Source of the DNA: Apostichopus parvimensis
Lineage: Eukaryota > Echinodermata > Holothuroidea > Aspidochirotida > Stichopodidae
Direction of reading: 5' to 3'
Assembly (NCBI GenBank): GCA_000934455.1
Contig: KN887695.1
Span: 1 to 64,000, forward strand
DNA length: 64,000 nucleotides
The translations under genes were made by a program, and so were the position numbers. Position 1 is the first letter of the stretch, and the number at the start of each line of letters is the position of its first letter. The notes below the pieces were generated by a model. The model was not told the origin of the DNA and made no database searches. It saw only the letters and a list, made by a program, of their open reading frames with translations. Below, piece after piece: positions 43,105 through 55,884 of the stretch.

Positions 43105-43658
43105 ATGTTGTTACAAATGAACTTTTGCCATGGATATATTTGTACGTGATATTGTCATTTGGGACACAAGGGGCAATAACCTCCTGTTAATGCTAGATAT
43201 GCAACAGTTAATGTGTGTTAAACATGCAACATTCCTGTAGGAGAAATGTGCTTGTTGTGTCATTGTCAAATTGGAAACCAGCCATATTGTGTGCTTAGAT
43301 GTTAAAATATGAACGCTATTCTTGCCTGGTATGGACAAATTGTAGTGATAGCAACAGGAGGGTTACAACTCTGTTTAATGCAGTGTTATCCTTCATGTAG
43401 GATTTCTTTGAAAGAACAAATATGTATGTTCTTTACTATATTATATATGATCAGGGTAAAAATTAATATTGAAAGTTAAAAGTGAAAAACTTTTATATGA
43501 ATGCACAAATTTGTAGATGCAGCTATTTTAAGTCTTCTTGCCAAATATGGTCATTGGTAATTTTTGATCTTTTCTCGAAAAAAGTTTGCCAAATTTTTTC
43601 TTAAATGATTGAACAAAATTTGTTGAGTATAAATCTATATTTCAGTCTGTATATGAGC

Positions 43659-43664
43659 AATAAA
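43659..43664 (+). promoter_or_regulatory. SP5 poly(A) signal
   Basis: AATAAA lies 555 nt after the stop and is followed by an A-rich stretch and then GGTTGTGG-type sequence. It is the first canonical hexamer in the 3' UTR. Confidence 0.65.
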
Positions 43665-43699
43665 TTAAAAAGAAAAGGTTGTGGAAAATTGAAACTGAC

Positions 43700-46600
43700 A
43701 TTTTACTTTGCTTTTTTCTTAAGACCCTCAAACTAATGTAGAAAGTACATTTAAATGTTATGATACTGTTGTTTATTACTTGCATTATTACTGAAATGTC
43801 AATGAATTCAGAATATAAATGACAAGTTTATCATTTTGCATGTTATCAAACAAACAAATCCTTGCGTTAATTTGATCGCAGTAGAAAAACAAACAGTATC
43901 ACATCATTTAAATGTACATTATTTGAATTACAAATTTTCTATAATATCTAGATATGTTGTCAGCTATGATGATTCTCCCATGAATTGCTTTTGCAACTTA
44001 CCTGAACCAGCCCCTCCTCATCCCACCCATCTCCCCCCCCCCCCCATCAAGTGCCTCAATGTGTGTCATAAGTATTGGTTCCAAATTTTAGCCTGCTTAA
44101 AATGTCTTAAGAGAAAATACTTTCCTTGTCGCTCTCGTCCTTCGTATCATTTCCAGCAAATGAAGGTTTCTACTAGATAAGTAAATGTCTCAGTGTGGAT
44201 AACTACTTTTATAGCGGAAGCTTAGATTTGACCACTGGAGGAACCACAATTATCTGACTTCTAGGATATTTGTTGGTAATATTACTGATCTTTCAGTTTA
44301 AAAGTTCTTAGTTAAAATTCCAGTCAGCCACCAACCCCTCCCCGACCTTGAAACACTGCCCGAAGTGTCTCCAACCCACCCTCACCCGTAGTTTAAGGAA
44401 TCAAAGAACATTTAACTGGTGATAATTATATTACAATGTCCCTTATGGTGATAGTCAACGGACACGCTGTAAAGTTGGACCACACATGAAGGGTATTTCG
44501 GTATGTCGCCCTCAATTTAACGGTGAACATCACCGTCAACTGTGAGCCTTCGTTTTCTCAAGACCAGTGTTGTCATTAAAAGGAGATCGTATGTCCATGA
44601 CATTCTTACACAATCTTAATTGGATCCTAAGTGTCAAGGTTTTAGTCAAGCTATTCCTGGCTCAAGTGACAGCCATTTGTTGAAATGTTACATACAGAAT
44701 AAGTCAAAGTAAATCATAGTCTCGCTTCCAAAGCAAAACGAAAAAAAAACGTATTTTTGTACTTTCCATTTTTGAATGTCGCCCTCACAATAACAAGATC
44801 GTAGAAAAATACATAATAAGACTGCAAAGCATTTTGTTTTGGTGTTTCTATCAGCTGTATCAACAAATAGCCGGCCTAGTTCAAACGATCCATTTAGAGC
44901 CGAATTCTAAATCTAGCTCCCATCGCACTGGTTCCCTCCCCCACCGACAATGCTTCGCAGAGGTAAGCTATCAAAATAGAGAAATTTCTTTAGTTGAATA
45001 TATATAAATAGAGGTATACATATATAGCAAATTGATTGCCAAAAGTTGAGGAGACCGGATATGAGTTCTACAGTGAGTCGATCGGAGCAGTTCTTTGGAG
45101 ATTATGATAATTTGGAAGAATCGAGGGGTTTCATGATGATTACTGGCTTAATTTTCCTTACACAATACAATTATTGTAAAACTTGGGAATATTACTGCTA
45201 CGTGATGGAAATGCGCATGTGACATGATGGTTCAAGCCATCAGCTATCATATTGTGGGTAGGACAATGTGTGTAATCTGCTTATTTTTTTTTATGAATGC
45301 AATAGCGCCATCGATAACAGAGCTGTGATTTCTTGGATTGAACTTAACTTTGATCTGTTTATTTAAATGTTTCAAATAATAAAACCATCATGATTCACCG
45401 CAAAAAATAAAGAGAGAAAACAATGGATCAGAAATGACACACGTCATATCAGTTTGAATTTTTAACTTTGATTCAAAGCAGCTGCCAAATTATAATTACA
45501 TATGCATAATGCATCACACTTGCAAAAAGTGAAATATATTGTATTTTGTTGTTGTTGCTATGACGGGTACAGGGTTTGGTGGGGGGGGGGGTGGATTTAG
45601 GTGACGACGTGAAGGGATAAAAGGACCACGATGGTATGTTTTCATTGTAGATGCTACAAAGCGCAAAAGATACATTTCCCTGTTTTTTTTCTTTCATCCA
45701 TTTCAGTTGTTGACTCACTTGCATTTTGTTTATGCAACCTTTTCATACATGCCTGTTTACCATTCACATTTTTAGGCTAGGCCATATATAGAACTATGAA
45801 AGAGAAATAATTTAAGCTGGGGGAGGGGAGGGATATACCTGAAAACGACTCTAAAAACATATGTTCACTTACAGCCAAGTTTCAACAAATACAGAAATGT
45901 TTGTCCAAACTTGGTGTACAAAGGAACAGGACGAGCTTAGGTGTTTCAAATTTCGATTACTATAAGTTTAAACAATATACCTTCGGAGGTAAATAATCTT
46001 TGCTATCAGCCTATAAATATCGGATTTTGCAAATATTTTGCCCTCCCGCGAATTCTTGCGCATGCTCACCCCATCATCAACACAGTGCCTTTCATATCAC
46101 AGAAATTTATGTTTCATATTCCCTTTAGGCTAACGGCGTCCGTTGATCAGCTGGGCTAGGCTGGTTACGATAGTTGCTGTGGAATGCGTTGTATCGTCTG
46201 CTTGACTTGGAAGTTTCGTTCATGGCATCCGTCTACCGAAATATTAACATAAAGGTAACAATATTCATGAAAACTGCTCATTCTCTACAAATAAAGAGCT
46301 GTTTTCACTTATAGAAATACATGCCTTCTCAACATACGTAATATTAACGGAAATATATCAAAAACAGGAAAGTATAAATTTCACCCTGTTGACGTTCTGT
46401 GTCGATTTCGCGAAATTGGATTTCTTGTAGGCCTAACGTTAGTCAAATACTTGCTTTAGGCTAGTTAGATTCTAGGCCTACATTTATAATTGCGATCTGC
46501 CTTAGGTTTGACAGTATTCCGAAGATCATCGACTTTTTTTATTGCTAATGTAAGTTAGGCCTTAAATTTGTTGCTCAATCGTTAGAAGTAGTAAACTCTA

Positions 46601-49600
46601 TATCCCTAGTAACAACTAACAATAACATTATTATTATGTTGAATGTCCAGTCCAAGTAAGTTACTTCAGTAGAAAACCCACTCACCCTTGGTTAACTGTA
46701 ACATTAGCTATACCATACCAATAATGATATTTCATAACTTCAGCTTACTGTAGCTGTACATGGATAGAAGAAAATTCTGATACACTTCTGAATTTTTACA
46801 TGAGAAAAAAGGAAAGCAAACAGCTTGCTTGAAGGTAGGGTGGCCATTGGTACTTCATCAGAATGGAGGACACATGGGTACCTCAAGCAGAAACAAGATT
46901 AAACAGGCTGCTAGTCATATCCACCATATATGAAGGTAGTTGTTTAGAGAGGGCACAAACTGTAATAGCTGCTTACCAATGGTCACATACCTGTTTGGGG
47001 TGTTCACAAGCATTATGATCCATTTGAGGCGGTCACCAGAGGTCAAAGTCTGAAACCTTGTAAACATAATAAGTAAAAAACAGCTGTTGGATAAAATTTT
47101 CCTACCTTTGGTTAACAAAGGCTTGATCACTTTACTAGACAGGCCTTTCAGCTACATAATTGATCAGAAATAGAGTGTCGGCTTCTAAGTCCTACAATAG
47201 CCAATTTAAGCACTATCAATGAATTTTACTTTGTTTTTGTTCTCAGGTGAAATATATAAACATAGCTTGGAGAAAATTTCAACTTTTTAAAAAGAACAAT
47301 ATTTGTTGGCATCCTACTATATTGGCAGTTGATGCAATTTATTGATACTGATATTTGGCCAATATTGTTAATGTTTAACTAATACCAATGGTGCATACCG
47401 ATAATCAGTGCAACATGATTTCAATCGTCACAAGTACATGAAGTTTTTTTTTTAGCATCCTGTGATATGTGCTACACTGGCTGTAGACTACACAATGTTA
47501 ACAACCTTGAACAATACAATGAGCTGATAACGATAGTAATCACAGGGCTTGCACAAGTTCAGTGAGATGTAGGGCTTGGGGATGGGAGTTAATGGAAGTG
47601 AAGGGGGTTATGGTAACTATCAGAAGCAAAGAATGTGTCTTGCTCCTTTTCAAATCTAAGTGAAATATGTTTTCTACATGATATTTCAATGTCATATCAA
47701 TTATATATAGATCTTCTATTCAATAAGACCATTAATGACATTATAAATCATGAATATTGGTAAACCCTAGGCACCATGCTGGGTCCTGTATTTTTGTGTA
47801 CTATACCCAGTTTATTGAGTTTGCAACCCTTGAAGTACATTGAGTATCAAATGATGCATTGAGTGAACCTGTTAGGACTATAGACTGACTATTCATATCT
47901 GTGTATGATACCTAACCAGCACTACCAATCTGCTTAAAGTTATCCTGTACTATTAGTTGTAAAGTTGAAGCAAATACAACAAAGGCCTTTCAGTTTCATT
48001 TATCTCTAAGACTATTTGTTTAAGGTTGGGCATTAATTATATAAATATTGCAATATCTATGGGCTTTATCTATATATACACCTTCCTGTGTTGAATAGTT
48101 CTATTGTCTGAAGCAAGAATGTGTATAAAGCATTCAGGTAATACAGTCAAAGGCTATCTCTGTAATTGAAAGATATACATCATGGGTTCCACATATGACA
48201 GCATACTTTTGGATAATATCTCAACTCTCATGAATACCTAGCATTCTTCTTTAGATCAAACATCCAAGTGTAATTGAGTGATAAAGTTGTCAACAGTACT
48301 TCCGAGATAAGTGCTCAGTTTTATGTAGATCTACTAATCCATGTGATAAAAAATAAATAAAAGACTTGAAATGTCTGTTGAATCTGATAACAGGCAGAGA
48401 TTGTGCAATTTTCCACTTTGAACTTTGAACTTTATTAAACAAAAGTTTGAAATATTGTCAAAATAGTCCAGGCAAAGTATTACTTACCAATTGTGTCTGT
48501 AAAATGAAATTTGGCAATGCGTTTAAAGTGTTTAACTGTTTGTTAATGTTGATATCCCTATTCTCAGTAGATTGTTATGGCATTATTAAAACACACCCAG
48601 AGAGCTTGTCAACCACCATGCATAGAAGTGCATAGAAGCACTGAATGGGGAGTTTTTAGCAGTATAACTGTGGGCTGAGCTACATCTTGTGCAAACTGCG
48701 TATAAATATAGATGCTGGACCTGGATAAATCACAAATGGTTTTAGTGGAGGCTATTTTTGGTGGAGGTCATTTTAGGTCAACAGAAGTCAGAATGAGTAA
48801 ACATTGTAAGCCTGATTAAGGAATTAATTTTTCCTGACCACATGATTCAAATTGAATTTTTTTTATGTCAAAGAAATATTTAAAATAACATGCAAAAAAA
48901 AAAATTATCATTGGTAATCTTCAAGACATTTTTCCTTTAATTAATAATCTGAAATAAACCTCGGTTGGACAAGCTAGTGAACTATATTGTTATCTGAGTT
49001 TAATCTCAGATATCATCAAGAAATCAAGCAAAAAGGTGATTATCTATTAAACAAAAGTTTCAACAAGGAGTGCATTAACCAAATGCCAATCTGAATTTGC
49101 ATATTTTTACCCAGTTAAAGTCCAGGCTAGGACACAGGATTCCAAATAAAGTTGCTAAGAACATGTAGGAAGTGAAAGTGCCCCTTCAAATCAAAGGTGA
49201 CCTTGCATCAAAGGCGATTTCTGTGTGCAAATGTACGGTCCCATTATGTTATTAATTAAATTAAATTAATTAAAAACAGACAATTTTGAAAAACAAAAGC
49301 AGAGAAAATGCCAAATAATTCTTTGCTATTTTCAAATTTGTTCAGTTTAAGTCAGATCAGATCCAGTTTATTTGACTCACCCGGTAATTTAAATTCCTCT
49401 CTGGTTTTTGTAAGAATGGATAAATGAAAAAAGATTGAAAGAAAAAATTGCTGGGTACCACCATTTCTCTGTTCAATGTTCTTGTCATATTGTTGATCCA
49501 ATGAGGATCATGTTTGTTGTTAAAAACCTTTGCATATATGCTGGTCAGAGTATCTAATAACACAGTACAAGTGGAAGTCATTTTATAACCTTGTTGTCTA

Positions 49601-50680
49601 ATGAACATGTATATAATGTCAAGGGAGAGTTGCATCGCATTGTCTTCAGTGTGTATAGATAGCGCTACAAACAAATTGTATGGTTGGTTAATAAATCATG
49701 TAATAAATGAATATTAATTTGCTAAATTTCTCTTAAAATCCTTTTCATGCTGCTCTGGGTGGCATCCAATCAAAACGGAATGTGATACCTAACCGCAAGC
49801 ATAAGCCTGTTCTCATTATGCAAAGGTTCATACTGTGGCTTCTGACTGGCTCCCCCATAAGATATAGATAACAGGAACCGCCTCTCCACCAAGTTCCCCT
49901 TTCCTAGAGCTGAATATGGCAATAGGGTTAGTACAGGGTCCCTGTTCAAAAACTTTTTAAAATAATATGTAGTTAGAAGGTATGTATCGCTTTAAAAAAA
50001 ATCCAACCAGAGTTAAACTGATAGTCACATGATGTACAGAATATTGTACACTTACCAGATACAGCTTATGGTAACTTTTGCTTGACACATGTAGTATCCA
50101 CATTTTAAAGCGATGGCCTGCAAACTATGGAGCTTGACTCAACAGTAGGTTGTGAAAAGTTTTTTCGGTGACTGGCAGGAATTTCCAGACGTTAAAAATG
50201 CACTTTATAATTTTGTGGCTTAATTGCCTAGGTACAAACTCCAAGTTAGCTTTCACGTTTCAGAGGGGTGTGGGTGACCCGAGGGGTGTGGGTATGCCGG
50301 GTCATGGCTCTGTCTTCGAGGAAACTTCTGGGTTGTAGGCCAAAAAGTTTGCAGATTGCTGTTTTAAAGATTTAAGGATGTGAAAACAGGAATAGGTGTA
50401 GAAACATTACCTGCGTTATTTATTTTTCCTTTTTGCTTTGAATATTGACACGTCAAACCTAACAGTACATCTAAAAATGATTGTTTTAGGATTTTGTTCC
50501 TACTGGCTATTTGTATTGAGAACATTACTTGTTTTACTTCAGATTTCATTGGTGGACATGACTCCAGATCAACCGAAGAAGAAGAAGAGAGCTCTGTCCA
50601 TTTGTTGACTGCAGTAGGAATTCTGGAGCAATGCCTCTTCCCTTTGAGAAGTGGGGCTCTGATCGCAGGTAGGAAAGTCA
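43700..50680. other. intergenic, no gene recognised
   Basis: AT-rich sequence with a C-run at 44033-44046 and a G-run at 45579-45591. After that, C/G homopolymers almost disappear for several kilobases. An NRF1-like GCGCATGC is at 46059. TAGGCCTAACGTTAG-type words cluster at 46430-46570. Open frames resemble nothing known. Confidence 0.6.
46222..46254 (+). other. candidate first coding exon of an unseen gene
   Basis: ATG GCA TCC opens eleven codons (MASVYRNINIK) ending AAG|GTAACA, with an in-frame TAG upstream at 46171-46173 and an NRF1-like motif about 160 bp further up. The layout resembles the short SP5 first exon. No downstream exon was recognised, so it is only a candidate. Confidence 0.2.
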
Positions 50681-50690
50681 TAATGTACAG

Positions 50691-51057
50691 GCATAGGCGT
50701 AGGAGCCCAATTTGATCTGGGGGGGCTGTAACGACTTGCCCGAAAAATAAAACCGAAATTGTTCACGTGCTCCACGCTTTCAACATGTAAATGTGCATAT
50801 CATATAGGCATGCATCGGTTATTACATCACATGCCAGTAACAAACAATCATTTGCCGTGTTATAACTCTTCCATATGGCTTACAATTATTGGGGAAGTCG
50901 TTACAATAATAATGATATAAGTTTAACCATTGAAAAACACATTGCAAATTATTCTTCTTTCAGTAGGTGCCCGAAAAATTCTCAGCATATTGCCCAAATT
51001 TTCACAAAAAGTTTGGGTTGGGGGGGCTGCAGCCCCCCTGCCACCTACGCCTATGTC
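50691..51057. mobile_element. AGGCGTAGG-type MITE, fuller copy
   Basis: The left end GCATAGGCGTAGGAGCCC and the right end CCACCTACGCCTATGTC are inverted repeats of at least 12 bp. They are flanked by TACAG direct repeats (50686-50690 and 51058-51062). Near the right end a perfect palindrome GGGGGGCTGCAGCCCCCC occurs. It shares about 230 bp with the nested copy at 25695. Confidence 0.75.
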
Positions 51058-51878
51058 TACAGGGAATAATTTATCCGGTATAGCTTCTCAATGCTTTGCA
51101 AAATGGTCAAATTGCTATACAAGTCTGAAGATGTATAGCAGTTTTTGTACACAGGAACCATAGTTTTTATTTTTCGTATTCATATTTTAAGGGGTTTTGT
51201 CATTTTGTTATGTACTTAAATTTACTTTAAACTCACTTTTTTCTTTTTTATTGTAAATCTATTTATTTTTAAAATTATTCCTCCGTATATATATATTTTT
51301 ATATTAATATTTAAGCTGCGTCAATTTTATTCTTCATATTCATATTTTAAGGGTTTTGTCATTTTGTTGTCATTGTAAAGCACTCCTGAACATGCTTTAA
51401 AAGCATGAAAAGAGCGCTATATAAATTTGGTAAATAATAATAATAATAATAGTCTAGTGAAATCTAAGGTTCAGAGCCTTCAACACTGCTACACAAAATT
51501 TGAATACTTAATTATTCACTGAATGTAGTTCACAAAGAACATGTACATACTCATTAATCTTAGATAATAATGCCCTGGGAAGATTGGGAAAGTCCCATGT
51601 CATTGTACAAAATATAATGGCCATACATAATGGCCATATAAACAATATAAGGACTAAAAGTTTGTGTTAAAGGGAGTGTCTAGTGGCAGGCAAAGAGGAT
51701 AGATCATGCATGTTAACTCTGAAATTGCTGATGTTGGGTTGAGAAGGTTTTTCAAACCTCTAGGGTAATTTATGAACATATTGTAAGAGGTTGTAGATAA
51801 GAGTGACCTACCTATCTCTATCTATTGAAGGTAAGATAAAGTACATGGAGGACTGTAATAGGACATTTTAATGTAATT

Positions 51879-52226
51879 TTAAAGGGTGTGAAGACTTGCG
51901 CAAAAAGAAACGTCTTATGCAGGTAATATGAACTAGTTTCGAATGAGGTGTAACAGAAGTGTTAGACACCACCATCGATCTCAGAAAATACACTCACAGC
52001 TTGCTACCGTCGGTAATTAGATGTACAGTCAGTACATACAGCTGCATTCAGTGTACAAACGATACAGCGATGGACATCTCAGGTCCAGCTAAAGATAACA
52101 AGGTATTACGTTTCATTACTGTCTGCATTTTGTAGCGACAGAAAAAAACTTCACTTGCAAGCAACGGAAAGTTAACTTTTTAAAGATGGCGGCATGCTGT
52201 TTGGGGCAAGTCTTCAATGCCTTTAA
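51879..52226 (+). mobile_element. TTAA-flanked MITE, copy 1
   Basis: The ends AGGGTGTGAAGACTTGCGC and GGGGCAAGTCTTCAATGCCT are inverted repeats next to TTAA on both sides, as in piggyBac-type insertion. The body of about 345 bp matches 61107-61476 in the opposite orientation. There is no transposase. Confidence 0.75.
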
Positions 52227-53656
52227 TACCAGGGATGCAGGACTAAAAAGATTTCCTTTCTAGGTTCCTAGCTGAATCTCAGTTTGATGGGGATAGTGAG
52301 TGGAAAATTTTCTTTTCTGGTTTCTTAACCAGGACAGTCTAGTTATCTAACTAGATTAATGTGCGAAAGCTATGACCGAGTGCCCTGCACTCTAAGAAAA
52401 CCGTTTGACCCTCAGACAACCCCCAGTGATAGTTTTTGTTGTTCCACCAGAAATTGAGTTGACATAAGACTACCATGCAGACAACCCTTAGAGCGAAACC
52501 CTGGGGTTTGGCAGAGGGGTTAGACTATAGAGGGCTAGAAGATTGCATGAAACAAACTTGTGTTGAGATTATTTTGCCATGAATTCAGTTCTCAGCAAGG
52601 AATGAGAAAATATTTACAAAATGTTGTCTTATTCCATGCCAGAGATCATGCTACATATATGCATAGATCTGCATGTTAAAGTGAATAATATTCACTGCGG
52701 GTTCTGAGTATAAACTGCGCCATGTTTTTGCCTTGAATATTTCAGAAATCATTTTTCAAGCACAAGTAACCTTAAGGGCTTTTCTTGGCTGTAATTAATG
52801 CACACTTGAACATCAACTGTATTTGATATAATTATCATGGGAACTAAAAATAAATAAAAGATGGCTTTGGATATGACTGAGTGAATTCACAGATGGCTTC
52901 TGGTACCAAGAGAATACACAGTGCAAGCAGGGTTTGTATACATCCTTTTGCACGGGCAATAGGCGTGCGAATTAGTGTAACCTTATTGCAGGACTGTCAT
53001 TATGAGTAAGTTTAGTAAATCTGCCATTTAAATAGGTAGAAGAAATGGCTAAGGGTTGCCATGAAGGATTAGCCTCTTAGTACAGAAACAGAAGAGTTGG
53101 TTAAGTATGAAAAGAAGTTGTTGGAAAGTTGTCTCCAAAGTCCTGTTACTGTGGGCAACTAACAGTAGAATGTGAAAAGTTGTCAGTTTAATCAAAGACC
53201 TCTCCTTTCCGCTCAAGTATGACTGACTTAAAGGATATCTGCTACTGTTAGTAAATAGAAATTATATAAACAATGTGACTGTTTTGGCAGTGTTGATCCT
53301 TAATGGATAGGATGGGAGTCTGTCATAAGGGCAGTGTGATAGTCCTTGAACCTGGAGAAATCTGTGAAAATGATAATTGCTTGAAAATTATTAGCCATTT
53401 GTCATGTAAATCCTTTCCAGTTATAAGTAAAATACATGAGATGAAAACTTGTCTTAACCTGAAAGTTGCATCTTGCACTGAGTTACTTACATTCAGACAA
53501 TTGTGCCAAAAACATAAGCTGCAATCTCCCCTGCAGCAAGCCTGACTGCCAAACAAGACAGATTATGTCAGCAGATGGTTCCCAAACCTATTATGTGAAA
53601 GTGCTATGCATAATTTAAACCATGCAACACATAAATGGGTCACCCTCAGTCTAAGG
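52227..53656. other. intergenic, no gene recognised
   Basis: AT-rich sequence lacks clear repeats. The open frame at 53303-53545 has no recognisable domain or splice context. Confidence 0.6.
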
Positions 53657-54012
53657 CAGGGGTGGGCAACCTTTTGAATGAATGGGCCAGATATAAGGGG
53701 TGACAAACACCTAACCATCGACCTGCTGTTGATTTCAAACCTTTGATTCCGAGGACTTTCAAGCAATAGGTGTGTGTACTTAATCTGTATTCACAAAAAC
53801 ATAATGTCAATACAGTACAGTTGATAATTAATGGGGATAATAGGCCTACCTGACAGCGTCATTAGTGACGATAAATTCTAAGCAGCTAGCTTGTTTTTTG
53901 TGATGATGTAAAATAGATTGATTTTTTTCTTTTTCTTGAGACATCTAGCGGGTTGCAAAAAAATCACTGGTGGGCCGCATGTGGCCCGCAGGCCGTAGAT
54001 TGCCCACCCCTG
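53657..54012. mobile_element. hAT-type non-autonomous transposon
   Basis: The ends CAGGGGTGGGCAACCTTTT and ATTGCCCACCCCTG are inverted repeats of the widespread hAT type, and GGGCCGCATGTGGCCCGC near the right end is typical of this group. The flanks carry the 8-bp duplication GTCTAAGG / GTTTAAGG (one mismatch). Total length is 356 bp with no transposase. Confidence 0.85.
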
Positions 54013-55042
54013 GTTTAAGGGATCCATGCGATTCAACATTTTACATCCCACAAATGTAATGCAATCCAATATTGCTTCATTGGCAACACTGTTGATGCCA
54101 AATTTCATAGTTGTTGGTGTGATTATGATGGACGTACAGTAAACATTTAACCACTCTCTTTGCTTTAGACAGAAAGTCCCTGACTGGTGAAGTCAAAGCA
54201 AAGAGAAAAAAATGATATTCTAGCTTTATGCATCTTCACATGTAATGTTTCTTGGAAAACAAATGACTTATCTTTGGATTTTGATGGCTTTATTCTAAGT
54301 TACAGTATGCAACTGTATTGGTAGGTGATTGTGGTGATAACACATGAGCAGTAGTGTATCTTGGGTTGTCACTGTGTTTGTATAGTGTTTTAATATCACA
54401 TACTAAAAAAAATCCCACCCAAGACCAAAGCAAAAGATGTACTGTTAGATGTTTCAGAGTTATATACCCTGCCTGATATATTCAAAAACCCTCAAACTTA
54501 CTAAATATTACAAATTTCATTGATTAAATTTTTACATTCCATCGAAAAATTTAAGTTAATTTGTGAAACGAATTCAAATGCGCTGACATCGTTTTCTTTA
54601 GTACTTAGGAATATTTCAGTTCTATCATTTTGTTTTGTATGAGTTTTGTTATTGCACAGAGTTGTAATATCTTTCAGTTTTAGGCAGGATCTACCAATGT
54701 GTAACTAATGATAATATTTTTAGCCTCAATTGTTGATGATAGAACCGGTTTGACGTCACTAAAATCACGGAACCTTGATATTAATAAGAATTTCTCAATC
54801 AACCATTCTATAAAGATCTTATTGTGTTGAGAGAATGAACATGTTGAACTCTACTATCGCTGAGTAGTGTTTTTAAATACATACATGTATAAAGTAACAT
54901 ACATATGTGTGAACTGCTTGATTAATAAATCAACAAACCAAAATAAGAAGAAAAGAGAGCAAAGAACAAAGATAAGAAGAGAAACAGGTTAGCAGACCAT
55001 TAAATTAGTCATATTAGCCCATTAGAAACCACCAACAAATAG

Positions 55043-55140
55043 TCCTCCTTCCCCTCCCTTTTCCCTGCCCCCTTCCCCTCCCCCTCGCCCTCCCCCTCCC
55101 CTTATCCTCTCATGTCCCCTGCCCTTCTCCTTCCCCTTCC
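55043..55140 (-). repeat. C/T-rich tract, G-quadruplex candidate on the minus strand
   Basis: About 100 bp consist of runs of three to five C separated by T. On the minus strand this gives many GGG/GGGG runs. Confidence 0.75.
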
Positions 55141-55371
55141 CAAAACAATATTAACAGTCAAACATAGAATTCAATTTTTACTAGTGAGCTACTGTAAGGT
55201 TTCATATGATTACTCACTGTTTCCACCATATAGGGTGTTTATTTTTATAGGGGCCAGGCAACAAGGCATTGACCCTAATGTTTGGTTTATTTCTGGTGTT
55301 TGTAGAATTGTCATGGTAATCTGTCCTTGTGAAATGAGTGATAAGAGTTGTAGATAAATATAATGTGCTGG

Positions 55372-55660
55372 GGCCAGTGGATAAAGATGGTGGCCTTTCG
55401 AAGCAATGAGGCTTAGCAATCAGGAGGTTCGGGCTCGATCCCCGGTCGGGTCATAGTATGGCGGATTTTTCATCCAAGAGCAATCTTCGGTTTTCCCATA
55501 TGAAATTACTTTCAACCTGAAAAGATTCCAAATTTGAGTTAAAATGTTGAATTTGTAGCCACCCCACATGAAAGTTGTAATCCATAAGCCTTTGCACGCT
55601 ATTCCCACATTGGTGGTCACTTATGTGTTGTACCCCCAAAAAATAAGTGCCTTATTTCAT
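55372..55660 (+). repeat. tRNA-headed SINE candidate
   Basis: GGGGCCAGTGGATAAAGATGG followed by GGTTCGGGCTCGATCCCC looks like Pol III A- and B-box words of a tRNA-derived head. A unique body follows. No second copy in the window confirms the family. Confidence 0.4.
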
Positions 55661-55884
55661 CAGGGACAGATTGACCCACCATTCCCAGGCTAGGAACTAG
55701 TGCGCTGTTGGGCCCTACACGATGAAGGCAATGAAGGCAAGAAGGTGTTGAAGAGCAAGTTTCCTCTTGATCATCAAAGATGCTAGTGTCATACGACGTG
55801 CCAAATTGGGGCCTTGTTCTAAGGCCCCAGAGAGCTGGTTGGAGCACTGAGCTTGTAGTAATTTATGTCCCCAATCTGTCCCTG
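55661..55884. mobile_element. inverted-repeat element with CAGGGACAGATTG ends
   Basis: CAGGGACAGATTG and CAATCTGTCCCTG mark the ends of a 224-bp segment. No target duplication was found. It may be part of the adjacent SINE-like sequence or a separate MITE. Confidence 0.5.

Noticed and set aside
49357-49674. 105-residue minus-strand open frame as a gene
   Set aside because: No recognisable domain, start or splice context. Length is compatible with chance or a repeat remnant.
50533-50669. Possible exon with acceptor ttcag and donor GCAG|GTAGGA
   Set aside because: Two of three frames contain stops and the third gives no recognisable protein. No partner exon was found.
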